The position numbers and the translations under genes were made by a program. A DNA stretch of 64,000 nucleotides from Lithospermum erythrorhizon (lineage: Eukaryota; Streptophyta; Magnoliopsida; Boraginales; Boraginaceae): NCBI GenBank assembly GCA_019722365.1, contig JADFUC010000856.1, positions 186,001-250,000 on the forward strand, read 5' to 3'. Of this stretch, positions 14,101 to 26,200 are shown one piece after another (position 1 is the stretch's first letter; every line of letters starts with the position of its first letter). The notes under the pieces are model-generated. The model was given only the letters and a program-made list of their open reading frames with translations, was not told the origin of the DNA and searched no databases.

Positions 14101-14564
14101 CAACCAAGAAACTAAACCCCCAAAAATAAAAAATAAATTACTAACTCCATCCCGTCTAGTTCTCATTTTCAATATTCATAATTAACGAACTTTGTAGCCT
14201 TAATTAATGTGCAGTCACGCACAACTTCAATTTGATTCAAAGTATCATAGTAATAATACGGAGTACTATCTTTTGACATATTTTTAACCAAATATTTAAG
14301 CCGAACTATCATATTCCATAACTAGACAATCTTTTTTAGATGGATGGTGTATAACTTTTATTAAGTTAAGCTATTATTTACTTCCATATTTCTTTAAAAT
14401 GGATTTCAAGTGCTAAAATATAGCTACCAAAGACAACATAATTTATTCATTCAAGAACTTGAATAAAAATACTATAAAAACTAAGCTTTATAAATATGAA
14501 GTACTTGTTGTTGTTTGGCAACTTGTTCTCTGAGTTTGGTAGCTTGTTTTCTGATGGCTTCCAT
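11113..14564 (-). CDS. SH3P2: SH3 domain-containing protein of the SH3P1/2/3 family (BAR + SH3)
   Basis: Ten exons on the minus strand: 14505-14564, 13678-13788, 13478-13547, 13252-13403, 12482-12583, 12070-12270, 11934-11996, 11660-11812, 11492-11566 and 11113-11229. They join in frame to 367 residues, about the family's usual length. The N-terminus MEAIRKQATKLREQ, the block KKLEKLYTSTRTAKHFQRD and EARHLTQRYDRVRQDAEAQ mark the BAR-like helical region (about residues 1-250). GYFLGEVLHPYQ and WAEGECKGLAGWFPHGCIE mark a C-terminal SH3 domain (about 305-360), ending SKVAEVF. Family members bind phosphoinositides and act in clathrin-linked trafficking, autophagosome formation and cell-plate assembly. 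All splice sites are GT..AG and no frame break is seen. Orthology to SH3P2 rather than SH3P1 or SH3P3 is by overall resemblance only. Confidence 0.95.
12378..12398. repeat. (GT)n microsatellite in SH3P intron
   Basis: About ten uninterrupted TG/GT dinucleotides lie in the intron between exons 5 and 6 of the SH3P gene. It is a candidate length-polymorphic marker. Confidence 0.85.
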
Positions 14565-14754
14565 AACAACAACCTTTGAAGATGTTACAATTGTTTGAAA
14601 TTTGTCTGAAAAATAGGGAATTTGGAAGAAAGTTTTTTGGATTATTATCTCATGTTTCTGCGTACTTTGAGTTCATAAAATGGATTGGGGCTCGATATCT
14701 GTATGAAAAGTAAAAGTGAATGTGAAATAGGCGTTTTGTCGCTACGTGAACGAG

Positions 14755-16135
14755 CTTAGCGGCTGTGTTTATTGAAGAAGCAAATTCATTTATTGTTTAT
14801 AGTGAAACAAGCGAGTTTGGTTCATGCTTGTTCCGAAAGAAGCGAACCATGTCATTCGCTTGTAATAAAACAACAATTTGGTTTTCTACTTATTCAAAAA
14901 TAAACATGCATCTATGATGTCATAGTTTGTTAAATTATTGTTATTCTTGCTCAAATTGTTAAAATGTTGTTATTTATATTTCATGATTTGTTGTTAATTT
15001 GAAATTATATGTTTAATGTTTGTTCTAATTCGATCTATGATTGTTATAATATAATCGAATTTGTGCCATGCTTGTTAGTGAATAAGCGAGTTTGAATAGT
15101 TCTTGCTGTAAACAAGCGATTACATTTAAAGATTCTTTATTAGCAAAGCGAATTAGGTCAATGATTGTTTGCCAATAAGCACATTATTGGAATGTTCGAG
15201 AATCGGTTGATCGAATGTTCGAAGCAGGGTATTGTGCCTCGATCCGAAGGCAGAGAACACAAGGAACAGAAGAAATGCCCGATGGATCCTTTGGCGAGTA
15301 CGAGGAAGAACACCAGTTGATCGGAATGTTCAGAACCGGGGTATTATTGTTTTTGTATGTTACACTATGTTTTTCTATCCCACGATTTACACTACGTTTT
15401 TTATGTTATTTAATGTTTTAGTCGTTTTTACCGTTTAACGTGTTCTACTTAAATTTAGAGGCTTGACCGGGTCGGTTGGTTAAGTTCGGTCGATTTCAAT
15501 CGGTTCGGTTGATTTCGGTTATTTTTCGGTTCCGGTCGGTTCGGTTATTTTCGGTTATTTAGGTTATATATATATATATATATAATTTTTTAATTTTTTA
15601 ATTAAAAATTCCAATCGGTTCGATTCGGTTAGAGTTCGGTTCCCGGCAGAAATTCGATTTTATTTTTCGAACCGAAATCGGTTGATTCGTCGGTTATAAT
15701 TTCGGTTCCCCGGTTCGGTTGAATTCGGTTTGGTTGGTTGTATTTTTGTTGGGCACTGCTTAGAACCCATGTATTGACTACAGTATATAAGAATGAATGA
15801 ATTAAATAATTAATTACATAAAAATGAATTAAATAATTAATTACATAAGAATGAATTAAATAATGAATTAAGTAATGAACGAATTACTCTCATGTTTGTA
15901 AGAAAATGAACGTTTTCACTTTGTAAAATATTATGAAATTATTGAAATTATGATTGTTATACAGCCCTTAATTCGAAGCGTGGTTATTAAACAAGCGAAT
16001 CTTGCTTGTAATCTTTGTTTTTAATGAAGCGACTTCGGCCATGCTTGTTTAGCCAACAGCGAATTCGAACCCGTCTTGTTTTGTAACAAGCGAGTTCGAC
16101 CGATGATAGTAAACAACCTAGCCTTTTCTTTTCTT
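14755..16135. repeat. Dispersed AAACAAGCGA-type repeat surrounding a CGGTT-rich tract
   Basis: Variants of AACAAGCGA(A/G)TT(C/T)G recur, on either strand, near 14808, 14842, 15085, 15113, 15156, 15990, 16026, 16060 and 16085, separated by AT-rich spacers of unequal length. Between them, at 15466-15740, lies a strand-asymmetric tract dominated by CGGTT, TTCGGTT and GGTTCGG, interrupted by a (TA)n run at 15566-15582. No coding frame is convincing. I do not recognise the element; CGGTT-rich tracts do occur in some plant DNA transposons. A third, looser group lies near 17080-17110. Confidence 0.55.
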
Positions 16136-17453
16136 GTTTGTTACAAAATAAACTTTTTCTTAATGTCAATAATTTCAAAATTATTGTTCAATTTTGTATA
16201 ATATTTCTCAATTATGTTAATTGGTGTTTAAATATGATGAAATTATTCAAATTATGATTACAATAAGATAAGTAAACTTGTTCGATTTTGTATTAACTTT
16301 CAATTAAAATTGTGATTATGTGCTAATTTAATTGGAATCTTAAATTAATTGGTGTTAAATCTTATGAAATTATTTGGAAATGTATTAATAGGGAAATATG
16401 ATAGATTTCTCGCATTATGAAATTATATTAGAAATGTATTATAAAATTGCGATTAATTGTGGTTTAATATTATGAAATTGTTTTTCAATAACATTAAATA
16501 TGATATTTATTTCTTATGAAATTATGATAGTTATTGTTGTTAAATATGATAGTTAAATATGATATTTATTTCTTAATTATTTATTTCTTAATTATTTCTT
16601 TGTTAAATATGATATTTATTTCTTATGAAGAATTATGATATTTATTCTAAACACAATAATTTTTATTATCAACTTTGTTAACTGACAAATTTGCATAATC
16701 AAAATTTTAAAACTACGAACTTAATAGCGGAACATCATCGCGTTTATCGGTTTGGGTATTGGTATAAGGATGGTAAATATATTTTATTTTGTCAATTTCT
16801 TCATATTTACTATTTTTCTAACTAATTAATTGATCTGATAATTTCTATCCATTGCTAGAAGCGAATGTCGTCTTAATATTAAAATTACACTTGAAAGAGA
16901 AATACGTCACCGTGTAAGTGATCCCAACAAATTTAACAATGTAATAAGTATTTATGCTTTGATTATTATCGATAAAAAGGCAGCGCTTTTTAAAATATTT
17001 TCGTGTCTTCGATTTTTTGCATGTTTGATGGTTAAAATACCTAGCAATTTAGTTTAATGTTTGTAAGCATCTGGCGAATTCCGACAGGTTTGTAGCGGCG
17101 AGGCTTCTTTTGATGTTTGTTTGAAAGAAGCCCGAATAATTGATTTGTTTGTTTTATAATGCTTGATTTGTCTTTTGTTTGTTTTGTTTGTTTCTTTAGC
17201 AATTAAACATTCTTCTCTTATGTGAAGTGCGTAATTATTTTAGTTGTCGTAGCATAGACCAAGTCATTTTATTCTTATGGCTTGTGGTCGTGTTCGTTGG
17301 AAGTATTTTAGTAATTTAGTAAAAAAGCTTCGTTTAATGTTTTGGTGTGTATATGATTGGTGGGATAAATTACCCACCCTTCTTCAGTTCAAAGTGCACC
17401 TGCACTGTCACACAACTAAACTACCTCGGTTTGTGGTTGGAGGACTTTTCATA
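16136..17453. other. AT-rich intergenic DNA, no gene recognised
   Basis: Long AT-rich stretches contain repeated words such as GAAATTAT and AATATGATATTTATTTCTTA; the latter recurs at roughly 16497, 16555 and 16607. A 63-codon open frame at 17277-17468 has no family resemblance and runs into the following MITE, so it is not called. Confidence 0.5.
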
Positions 17454-17936
17454 GGGTCTGTTGGCTAGTTATTGTAAAATTAGGGTAATATAATTTGTAA
17501 TGAATTTTTTTTTAATATTTAGTGACAATAATTTATAAGTTGTAAAAGATTAAAATAATTTATAAATATATCATATTTATATAACATTTTTTATCTTTAT
17601 GATATAAATAAATTAGTAATTTAATATTTGGAAATAATAAAAATAATTGTAACTAAAACAAGTATTTTATGACTAAAAATATAACATTTATGATATCTAA
17701 TATAAAATATAATATTTATGCTTTATTATTAAATAAGAGGGGAAATCAAGTAATTTATTTTGGTGGTAACAAAATAAGTTGATGTAAAATAAGTTAGTAA
17801 AAAAGTTAGAAATTGAAACTTTTTATAAAACAACTTATAAATTGCTTACAACTTATAAGTTGGGTGTTGAAAATATTTGTCAAACATTTCAACTTATAAG
17901 TTGATTTTGAGGAAAAATAAGCTTAGCCAAACACCC
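17454..17936. mobile_element. Possible hAT-like MITE, about 480 bp
   Basis: The left end GGGTCTGTTGGCTAG and the right end, read in reverse complement as GGGTGTTTGGCTAAGCTTAT, form imperfect terminal inverted repeats around an AT-rich non-coding interior. Copies of AACTTATAAGTTG occur near the right side. The sequence TCATA abuts both ends but I could not define a clean 8-bp target duplication. Confidence 0.45.
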
Positions 17937-18346
17937 TCATAATCTATTTTCATTAATTGGAATCCAAAATAAGTTTCACATACGTTAAAGTTAAGCGATA
18001 AAAAAAGATAATTTATTTAAAAAATTGAGACATCACGAGATCATCGTTTGATATCACGGAACTCGAAACTCTCACACGAACTCCACATTGCCGGAAGCAT
18101 AAATTAATTACTCCGTATAGTATTATTACTAAAACTTTTAATTCTTGGAAAACTATTATTGTGAACATTAACAGTATAAGTAAAATTCTCCTTCCTTGGC
18201 AGTTCAACCCCAGTTCAGCTATACATGCTTCTTTAGGGTGAATCTATGATCCTACAAGTTAAAATTTTGAGGTTAAATCATTCAATGAGACTAAAGAAGA
18301 GTAAGCAGGCACGATAGTCTGATACAGAACAAATTACACTCAGCTC

Positions 18347-20125
18347 CTATAAACCATCCACGGACCACCACCACTTGAAATCCAATGCCACATCTCCTCC
18401 AACATCCCCCTTGGGACAGTTTCTAGCCACATGTCCAGTTACATTGCACGAGTTGCATACAGGTTCGTTTTGACATTCACGAGCTAGATGACCGGTTTTC
18501 CTACAGTTCTTGCATGCCTTCTCATTTGTGCAGTCAGCAGCCAGGTGGCCAGGCTTATAGCAATTGTTGCACAGTCTCAAGTCACCTGATGGGAGCGATG
18601 GATTCGAACAATCCCTGGCACGATGACCAGCCTTTCCACATGTGTGACAGAGTCCTTCGTTGGGACAACTGATTGCTGTATGCCCTGGTTCCCGGCAATT
18701 ATAACAAAGTGCTTTTGAACTGCACTCTGATGCAATGTGCCTAGTAGAACAGAACATTTCGTGCATAAATAAAACACACTTGTACAAGAATTATATAGGC
18801 ATGAACAAAAACTGTGCGTGATAAGAAGAATCTTTTACCCAGGTAGACCACAGTTGTTACAAATAGCTGCATTAGGGCATTCTCGGGCAAAGTGCCCTGG
18901 GCGCTTGCAGTTATTGCACAAGCTGCTTTGGCTGCAAATATGTAATAATGATGTTAAAAACAAATAAATATAAGAAGAGATGGGACATATAAAAGAATGC
19001 TTCTTCTGTTTTCACCTCTGATAAACATTTACATACTTTAATGAAGACCTTAATGAATATAATTGGTATCTAATTGGAAGATCTACTTATGGCATCACAT
19101 TTGGGACCAAATAGCTACCAGTATCCACTTGTGAGATATTTAATCCACGTAAATTTGGTAGAATGAAACTCATTTGACTATTCTTATATTCACAAACTTT
19201 AAAAGAAAATACTTCCCAATGAACAAAGCTGTTGAGCTCAGAAACCAATGTTGTAGACAGAATTTAAAATGAAAAGCAACTTCATATTAATAAAAAACAA
19301 ATTGGGATCCTAGTAAAACTAACGATGCATTTTGTCCCAACATGGACATCTTTATAGAATATTATTTGCATCATACCAAGAATCCCACACAGATGCCTGT
19401 GGTGGACAGACATCTTTCTATTAACAATGAAATATGTTTTTCACCAAGAGACAGCCATTAATCTTTGGAACACTAGCATCAGAGCAAAATCCAAGAAGGA
19501 TGAAGACCTTATATCTGAGTAATTCCACAATAAAAGGAAAAAGATGCGATGCAACAATCATAAGAACTTCCCCAGTTTAATGCACAGCATAGACTGAAGA
19601 TGTTGAAATAGGTGGAAAAAATGAAAGGTGATTTACTAATGAAACCAACATCATGAGAGTATATATACATATACGGAGATTAAAAAACTCAAGAAACTAT
19701 TCCTTCAATCACTCTATTGAACCAGACATGCAGCCAGGTCTACATAATGGTCTACAACAGTGAGCATTAAACTAAAGCACATACAGTAGTATCAGATAAA
19801 GTAACTGTAACAAATAAAACTTGACCTAGGAGTTTCTTCTCTTCCATATTAGGATCAGTACCAAGTAAAACGATTTCATATGATTTACTCTCCAATCTCC
19901 TCTGCTTAATATACCACACCAGCAAATTCCAAGACCAACCAGCATTATAAAAGAGAAAACTATTAAAAAGTAAAACCTGAAACCCCGATACTGCTCCCTT
20001 CTGTAAGGAGCGGGAGCATCACGGTAAGATGACCGTTCGGGTCGAACCCTACGACCTCGAGGGCTCCTGCTCCGACTCCTACTTCGACTCCAGCTTCTGC
20101 TCCGGCTTCTGCTCCTTAAACTCAT
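18347..20125 (-). CDS. RS-rich, seven-knuckle CCHC zinc-finger protein (GIS2/HEXBP-like)
   Basis: Three coding exons on the minus strand, 19977-20125, 18839-18931 and 18347-18740, join to 211 residues. The first exon encodes an Arg/Ser-rich head (residues about 4-24, alternating RS). Then come seven zinc knuckles of the form CxxCxxxxGHxxxxC, from [14 protein letters not shown] to [14 protein letters not shown]. The layout matches the plant zinc-knuckle family that includes Arabidopsis At1g75560, whose members bind single-stranded nucleic acid. As I recall them, those relatives carry two more knuckles at the C-terminus. Here the frame ends with a short Trp-rich tail (KWWWSVDGL) after knuckle seven. 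I found no further knuckle in the roughly 100 bp downstream, so the tail may be a real shorter form or a truncation. An upstream in-frame extension to 20233 is possible, but the RS start at 20125 fits the family better. Confidence 0.85.
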
Positions 20126-20158
20126 ATTCAGACCTTCTACTCTAACCCAGACCGCCAC

Positions 20159-21424
20159 CTGACAATACAACTTCTGCTTCCGCAACTTCCTGTCAAAATC
20201 AACCAGGCATCTAAATAACCTCCATAAACCCACTCCACACTACTATCTTTCTTCAATGAAACACCAAATTCTCACCAACATGGCACCGTTTTATAGATTG
20301 TCAAATCCGATAACGCATAACAAATGAACTCTAAATTATGTCTAATACACGTAGTATCTCATGAGCATCAACAGATCATACATTGGGTGAAAAGAAGCAA
20401 GTCTTCCTTCTTCACTAATTTATACAAAAACCTCATTCAGAAAACACGAACGCTTTTAAGGGCTAAAATCTTGTGTTCGACAAAACTACAAATCAGAAAT
20501 AACTAAAATAACAAAAATCTTGTAAAACTCGGCTTGTTACCAGTAAGAAAATATTTCAAAACAGGCTTTTCAGCACGAAAGACCACAATATACACAGCAG
20601 AACCCACTTATCGCATGAGTGCATAACGGTGAATTTCCCTGCTCATATTACTTGAATTTAAACACAAAAGATGCACATATATCAATAGCTCTTATCAGAA
20701 TTGTATCATTGTAAACACCAAAATTATACAATTACGAATTTTCGGATATCCTTTTGATACATATTTGGGGAAAACAGACAACAGAGAGCAACCTTGCTTT
20801 CGAGCATTTACAACAATTTACCAGACTTCACTAGATTAGCAAACCAAAACAGCACTATACAATATAAAGCAAATTGAATCGAAAAACATGACAATTTCAC
20901 GCCAAAATAGGCGACTCCAAGAACCTTTCGATTCAGTTAATCTTATAAACTAACCCGTAAATTTTCTAGTTTAAATAGAAAACAACAATTCAATATAGAC
21001 TCGATATCTTCGAGTAAAAGCCTCAGATCCAACAAACTTAGTTCAATCTATCGCTTTCTCTAACCCGATAATATAACAAAAAATTTCAGCTCAAACACTC
21101 TATATCTATCATATACCAAACACGAAACACAAAAATCATTATAAAATCCACCAAACTTATTAACTATAGCTTCTAAATAGTGTAACAACTTAGGGTTTCG
21201 CAACAAAAAATATAAATCTGACTAATTAAAAAGATGAAAAATAAATAATTAAACATATACAAACATTCAACGTAACCTAGAGGGAAATAATTAGGGAAAA
21301 TTGATTAAAAAAATAATTATTTGAGCATATAAAGCAATTACATGATTATTTATTTTACTATAAATTGTTGAATTAGGGAAAAAATATTGGAGTATTTGAG
21401 AATCTAGAGGAGAATGATAAATAC
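20159..21424 (-). other. Probable 5'-UTR intron of the zinc-knuckle gene
   Basis: On the minus strand a donor AAG|GTATTTATC ends at about 21425 and an acceptor TTGTCAG|GTGGCGG lies at 20158-20165. This would leave a short non-coding first exon around 21425-21480 and start the coding exon 33 bases before the ATG. The 1.27-kb interval shows no protein-like frame. A first intron in the leader is common for housekeeping plant genes. This is an inference from splice signals alone. Confidence 0.5.
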
Positions 21425-21484
21425 CTTTTTTCCTTCTCTGCTGCTATGGAGAAATGAATATGGTACCCTCGTGAGCTATCAATG

Positions 21485-23241
21485 ACTTGTTTGTTTTGGT
21501 TTACGTTGGCCCAATGAATGGCTTCGATTCAAAACCGAAGATTGATTTGGAGCTTGGATGATGAGATTTTATTTGATAATTAAATTTATTAGATACACGG
21601 TTCCATCTTTATATGTGTATAATATATTAATTAATAATAATAAATAATTAACTAGATTAGTCCATCTAAGCCAGATATAGATGATTAGATGTATATGATG
21701 ATTCGGGAAAAATTATGAGACAGGGTGAGTAGAAATTAAGCGGAATTGGCAAAAAATGAGTGGTTAAATAAGGAAAATATATTGTAATTTTCTCAAATAT
21801 ATATATAGTGGTCAAATATATATTATGATAACTAAGAAAACTAGTTTTTTAGAAGCTAAAGTTTGCATTACAAAAAATGGGTATGAAAAAGGCGTAACTT
21901 TGGACTTGGAATTACAAAAGTAATGGTAAATAATTGAAGTGCTAAGTTTCAGCGCCTTTACAACCTCTTCATGGAAGTGTGGGTTCGGCTACCATGGGAA
22001 GCGGCGTAATTTGAAAGTGGATTTAAAGGCAGAAGTTACAGTAAAATTAATTGAGTCGCGTCCCAGCGATTAAGCTTACCGAATTTGTATCCACGGAACA
22101 AGTATCGAGGAAACCATTAATATGACGGTTTTATATTTTTACAAAAGTGATGGTAAAATCATTACTTATGTTGTTTTCTTTAATCCCAAATAATGTTGTA
22201 ACTGAATTGACCATGAGTTAATTACGAGTAATAGTCGTGATATGTGAAATTCTATAATTGTTTTTAGTACAAGCCCAAGAAAGCGAGAGCGCATCCGTAA
22301 TTAATTACGCGTCTGTCTTTGAAATAGTTAAAAAAGAAAGTGCAAAGTTAAATTTGTTCGATTGGTCTCAAGTAATATGAAATTAATTTTTTTTTTTAAA
22401 TGATTTTCCGGAAATCAATGCAGGCTCTCAATTTTTTTAGCTTGATCGTCCCTTGAGCTTTCACCCTTTTTTTCCATTTTCAATGGTTAATATCGACATG
22501 ATCTTGTACTCCGTATTTTTCTCTCACACAACCTTGAACGCTGCAAATTATTCTTTTTTGTCTAAATTATTTTGATATCATAACACCTTTAGTATCATTG
22601 TTATCTTTATTTTGAATGTCATATAACACACATTCATAAGATATAATTGTAATAATTTGACATTATATGAAGTTGCATGTCAATGTACACGTTTGTAATG
22701 CGGATCCAAGAAGCACAAAACAATAACTCTTCAAAGGTTATTGTCCCTATTGTATTAAGGGTTATTTAGCATTCTCTAAAGTATGAACAAAATATGGTGC
22801 ATTTCATATAATCATATAAGATAGTTTTTGCACCATCTTGGATTAATTCGAAAACCACCTTTGTGCGTATCACATTCATAGGTAAAGTTACATACAATTC
22901 AATTCCTTTATTATGTTTAGACGGAATATTCTATTCACAAATATAACCCTTCATGTTATAGGTAAGGTTACCATGCATTGAATCCCTTATCACGTGCTCA
23001 AGCAAAAACCTCTTTAAAATTATTGGATCATGTTATATAAACTAAGACATGAGTCAAATATGGAAGAAAAGATTTAAAGAACAAAATAATCATGATGTTC
23101 TTTTATTGCAGGAAGTAAAGTGGATTTTAGAGATATTGATTCATTTTCAATGATAAAGGAATTCTTGAAATATAAATCTCTTTAGAGGTCAAAGAGAATC
23201 TTGAAATAGAGACCTCATTGTTGGTCTAGGCAAAACCAAGA
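21485..23241. other. Intergenic and upstream region of the kinesin gene
   Basis: This interval separates the divergently transcribed zinc-knuckle and kinesin genes, so it should contain both promoters. No protein-like frame is visible. A TTTTATTGCAG acceptor at 23101-23111 suggests a 5'-UTR intron in the kinesin transcript. TACTCCGTA lies at 22507-22515, and one G-box core (CACGTG) near 22989. Confidence 0.45.
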
Positions 23242-26200
23242 ATGGGGTCAGTTAGTGGAGATGATTCAAGCGTCTCTGATACCAACAGGTCGAGTACAAA
23301 GGAAGAGAGAATTCTTGTCTCGGTGAGATTTAGGCCTTTGAATGAAAAGGAACTTGACAAAAATGATATCTCAGATTGGGAATGTACCAACAACACCACT
23401 ATTGTACCAAAAAATATTTCCCATGAAAGATCAATGTTCCCAACTTCATATACATTTGGTAAGAACTAAGAAGCCTGCACTTGATTTTATGTTCTTGGTA
23501 CATGATATTGCTTCTAGTGTTTAAAATGTCATATGTATACTCAATACACTACTTACGCGTCTTATCTATTGTGAAGTAGTTGATAGTGTTTGACTTCATT
23601 CTCGGGTCAATAAAAAATAGCCCTCCCTGTTATCACCTTTATCACATTGGTGAGACTGCATACTATGTGAGAACATAGGCGTTGGGGCATGTTGATGTCA
23701 ATGTCATATTTATACTCATTGTGTGTCTGTCATGTCACTGATGATTATTTGATATATCGTACCATCTTGTGGAAATAGACAGGGTGTTTGGCAGTGATTG
23801 CTCTACAAGACAAGTGTATGAGGATGCAGCAAAAAATGTTGCTCTTTCTGTTGTTAGAGGCATCAATGGTATGAATTATGTTAATACATTTCTGTTTCCT
23901 TCTCATGTCTAGTTGTTAAAAAAGACTAATTGTATGTGATCATGAATTCTTAGCAAGCATCCTTGCATATGGGCAAACGAGTAGTGGGAAGACCTATACC
24001 ATGTCAGGAATTACTGAATACTCAATGTTGGATATTTTTGATTATGTAAACAAGGTATTTAGAGCAGCGTCCTTTTTTAGATTTAATTGTCTAGTTTGTT
24101 GTCTATTTCAATATCCTCTAACATGAATGATAACAATAATGAAATAGCTCGAAGATAGACAATTTAAGTTGAAATTCGCGGCCATGGAGATTTACAATGA
24201 ATGTGTAAGAGATCTTCTGAGCTCGGATCAAACTCCACTTCGCGTTCTAGATGATAAAGAGGTGCGTGATCGTATGATGACTATCTATCTCCTTTTAAAT
24301 AACTTTATGAAGGCAATTATTCATAGTTTGTTTGTAATCGTGTATCCAGAGAGGGATCATTGTTGACAAACTTACAGAGGTAACTTTAAAGGATTGGAGC
24401 CACCTAAAAGAGTTATTATCCCTTTGTGATGGTAAGATCAGGAAGAATCGTAATGTTGATGATTTGATTCTGTTACACTGTTACAAAGCTTGCTCACCTT
24501 GTATATTCTGCAGCTCAGAGGCAAATAGCAGAAACCTCTCTGAATGAGATGAGCTCTAGGTCTCACCAGATTTTGCGTTTGGTATGTCTTTCTAGGTGAT
24601 GTATGTTTATGAATATAATGGTATCAATTTACACTAACCAATTTGTTTTTCTACAGACTGTTGTGAATTCTGCTCGTAAAGGTTTAGGTTCTAACAACTC
24701 GAGAACTTTGGCAGCTACAGTGGTAACTTAAATTTTCTCATATGTATACTAATGTTCATTTTTTAAATCTATGAAAGTCGTTAGTTTTTTATTATTCTGT
24801 TATTGCAATAGTTGATTAGAGGTCTATCTATTGAAACATTAATACAGAATTTTGTGGATCTCGCGGGAAGTGAACGATCTTCTCAAACCTTGAGCCCAGG
24901 TGTACACCTGAAGGAAGGTTGCCACATAAATAGCAGTCTACTAACTCTTGGAAGTGTTATCCGAAGACTCAGGTTGAAACTTCAGATTTCTTATTTCATT
25001 AATCATGTTATTACTTCGAAAACACATATCTAGCAATGAAGTTATATTATCATTCTGATCGGCGTCCTGTTATGAATAAGCAGCAAAGGTAAACATAGGC
25101 ACATTCCATATAGAGACTCCAAGCTTACTCGTATTTTGCAAAACTCGCTTGGAGGTAATGCAAGAACTGCTATAATTTGCACACTGAGCCCTGCGCATAG
25201 TCACGTTGAACAATCAAGAAACACTCTCTTGTTTGCTAGTTGTGCGAAGAAAGTCAGTAGCAGTGTGAAAGTCAATGTAGTGTCATCAGATAAGGGATTA
25301 GTGAAGAAGTTGGAAAAAGATTTAGCAAGAATGGAAAATGAGCTAAGAGCCTTGGTTTCACTCTCTGATTCTTCTCATTCTGCATCAACTATAAAGGAAA
25401 AGGAATGCCTGATTGAACAGATGGGTAAAGAAATAAGAGCATTAACTGATCAGCGTGATGAAGCTCAATCCCATCTTCGACGTTTGTTACAAGCAGGCGG
25501 AGAGTCTCAGAGTTCAAGACTTTCGGTACATTACTCATTCTATCTCTCCATATATGACATATAGTCCTACTGCCTTTTTATCTTTACAATTTGAATCTTT
25601 ATTATGGTATATATATTTATTTGTTTGTTTTCAATACACTACAAGATGGTGAAGGGAACAAGAAAGTCTGAAATTAAATAAATAAGATAAAATATCGTAG
25701 AGTAAAATAAGACCATAGGAACATATAAGAATTATGAAATGTCTCACTTATTAAAGATAAGTAACATAAAGGTGTTATTTAAAGGTAAAGGATTCATTCA
25801 ATAAAGATAAGTAACATAATGGTGTTATTTAAAGGTAAAGGATTCATTCAAAAGAAAGGAAAGAAACTTGTAATATTATATATCTATGATGCTCATTGCC
25901 TCATTCTCTATATTTTTTTAGGCCCACAGGAGTAGCTTTTCAGATTCTTCATTTGATAAAGGAGCATGGTCAGATGACAATCTAGCATCAGAGGCTTCGG
26001 ATGTAGTTGATAATCTTCGCTTCGATATGGTATCCAACAATTTTCGTTCTTTGGATAGATTTAGAAAATTTCCTTCATACAAATTTGAGGAATTTGAATG
26101 GGATGATCAATTGCTATCTGCTGAAACACCAACTGTGTTCATTGATAAGTACTTTGGACCTGATCCAAGTCATGGTTGGGAAAATATAATTTCTACATCT

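Noticed and set aside
17277..17468. 63-codon frame starting MACGRVRWKYF
   Set aside because: No family resemblance, and it crosses into the MITE end at 17454.
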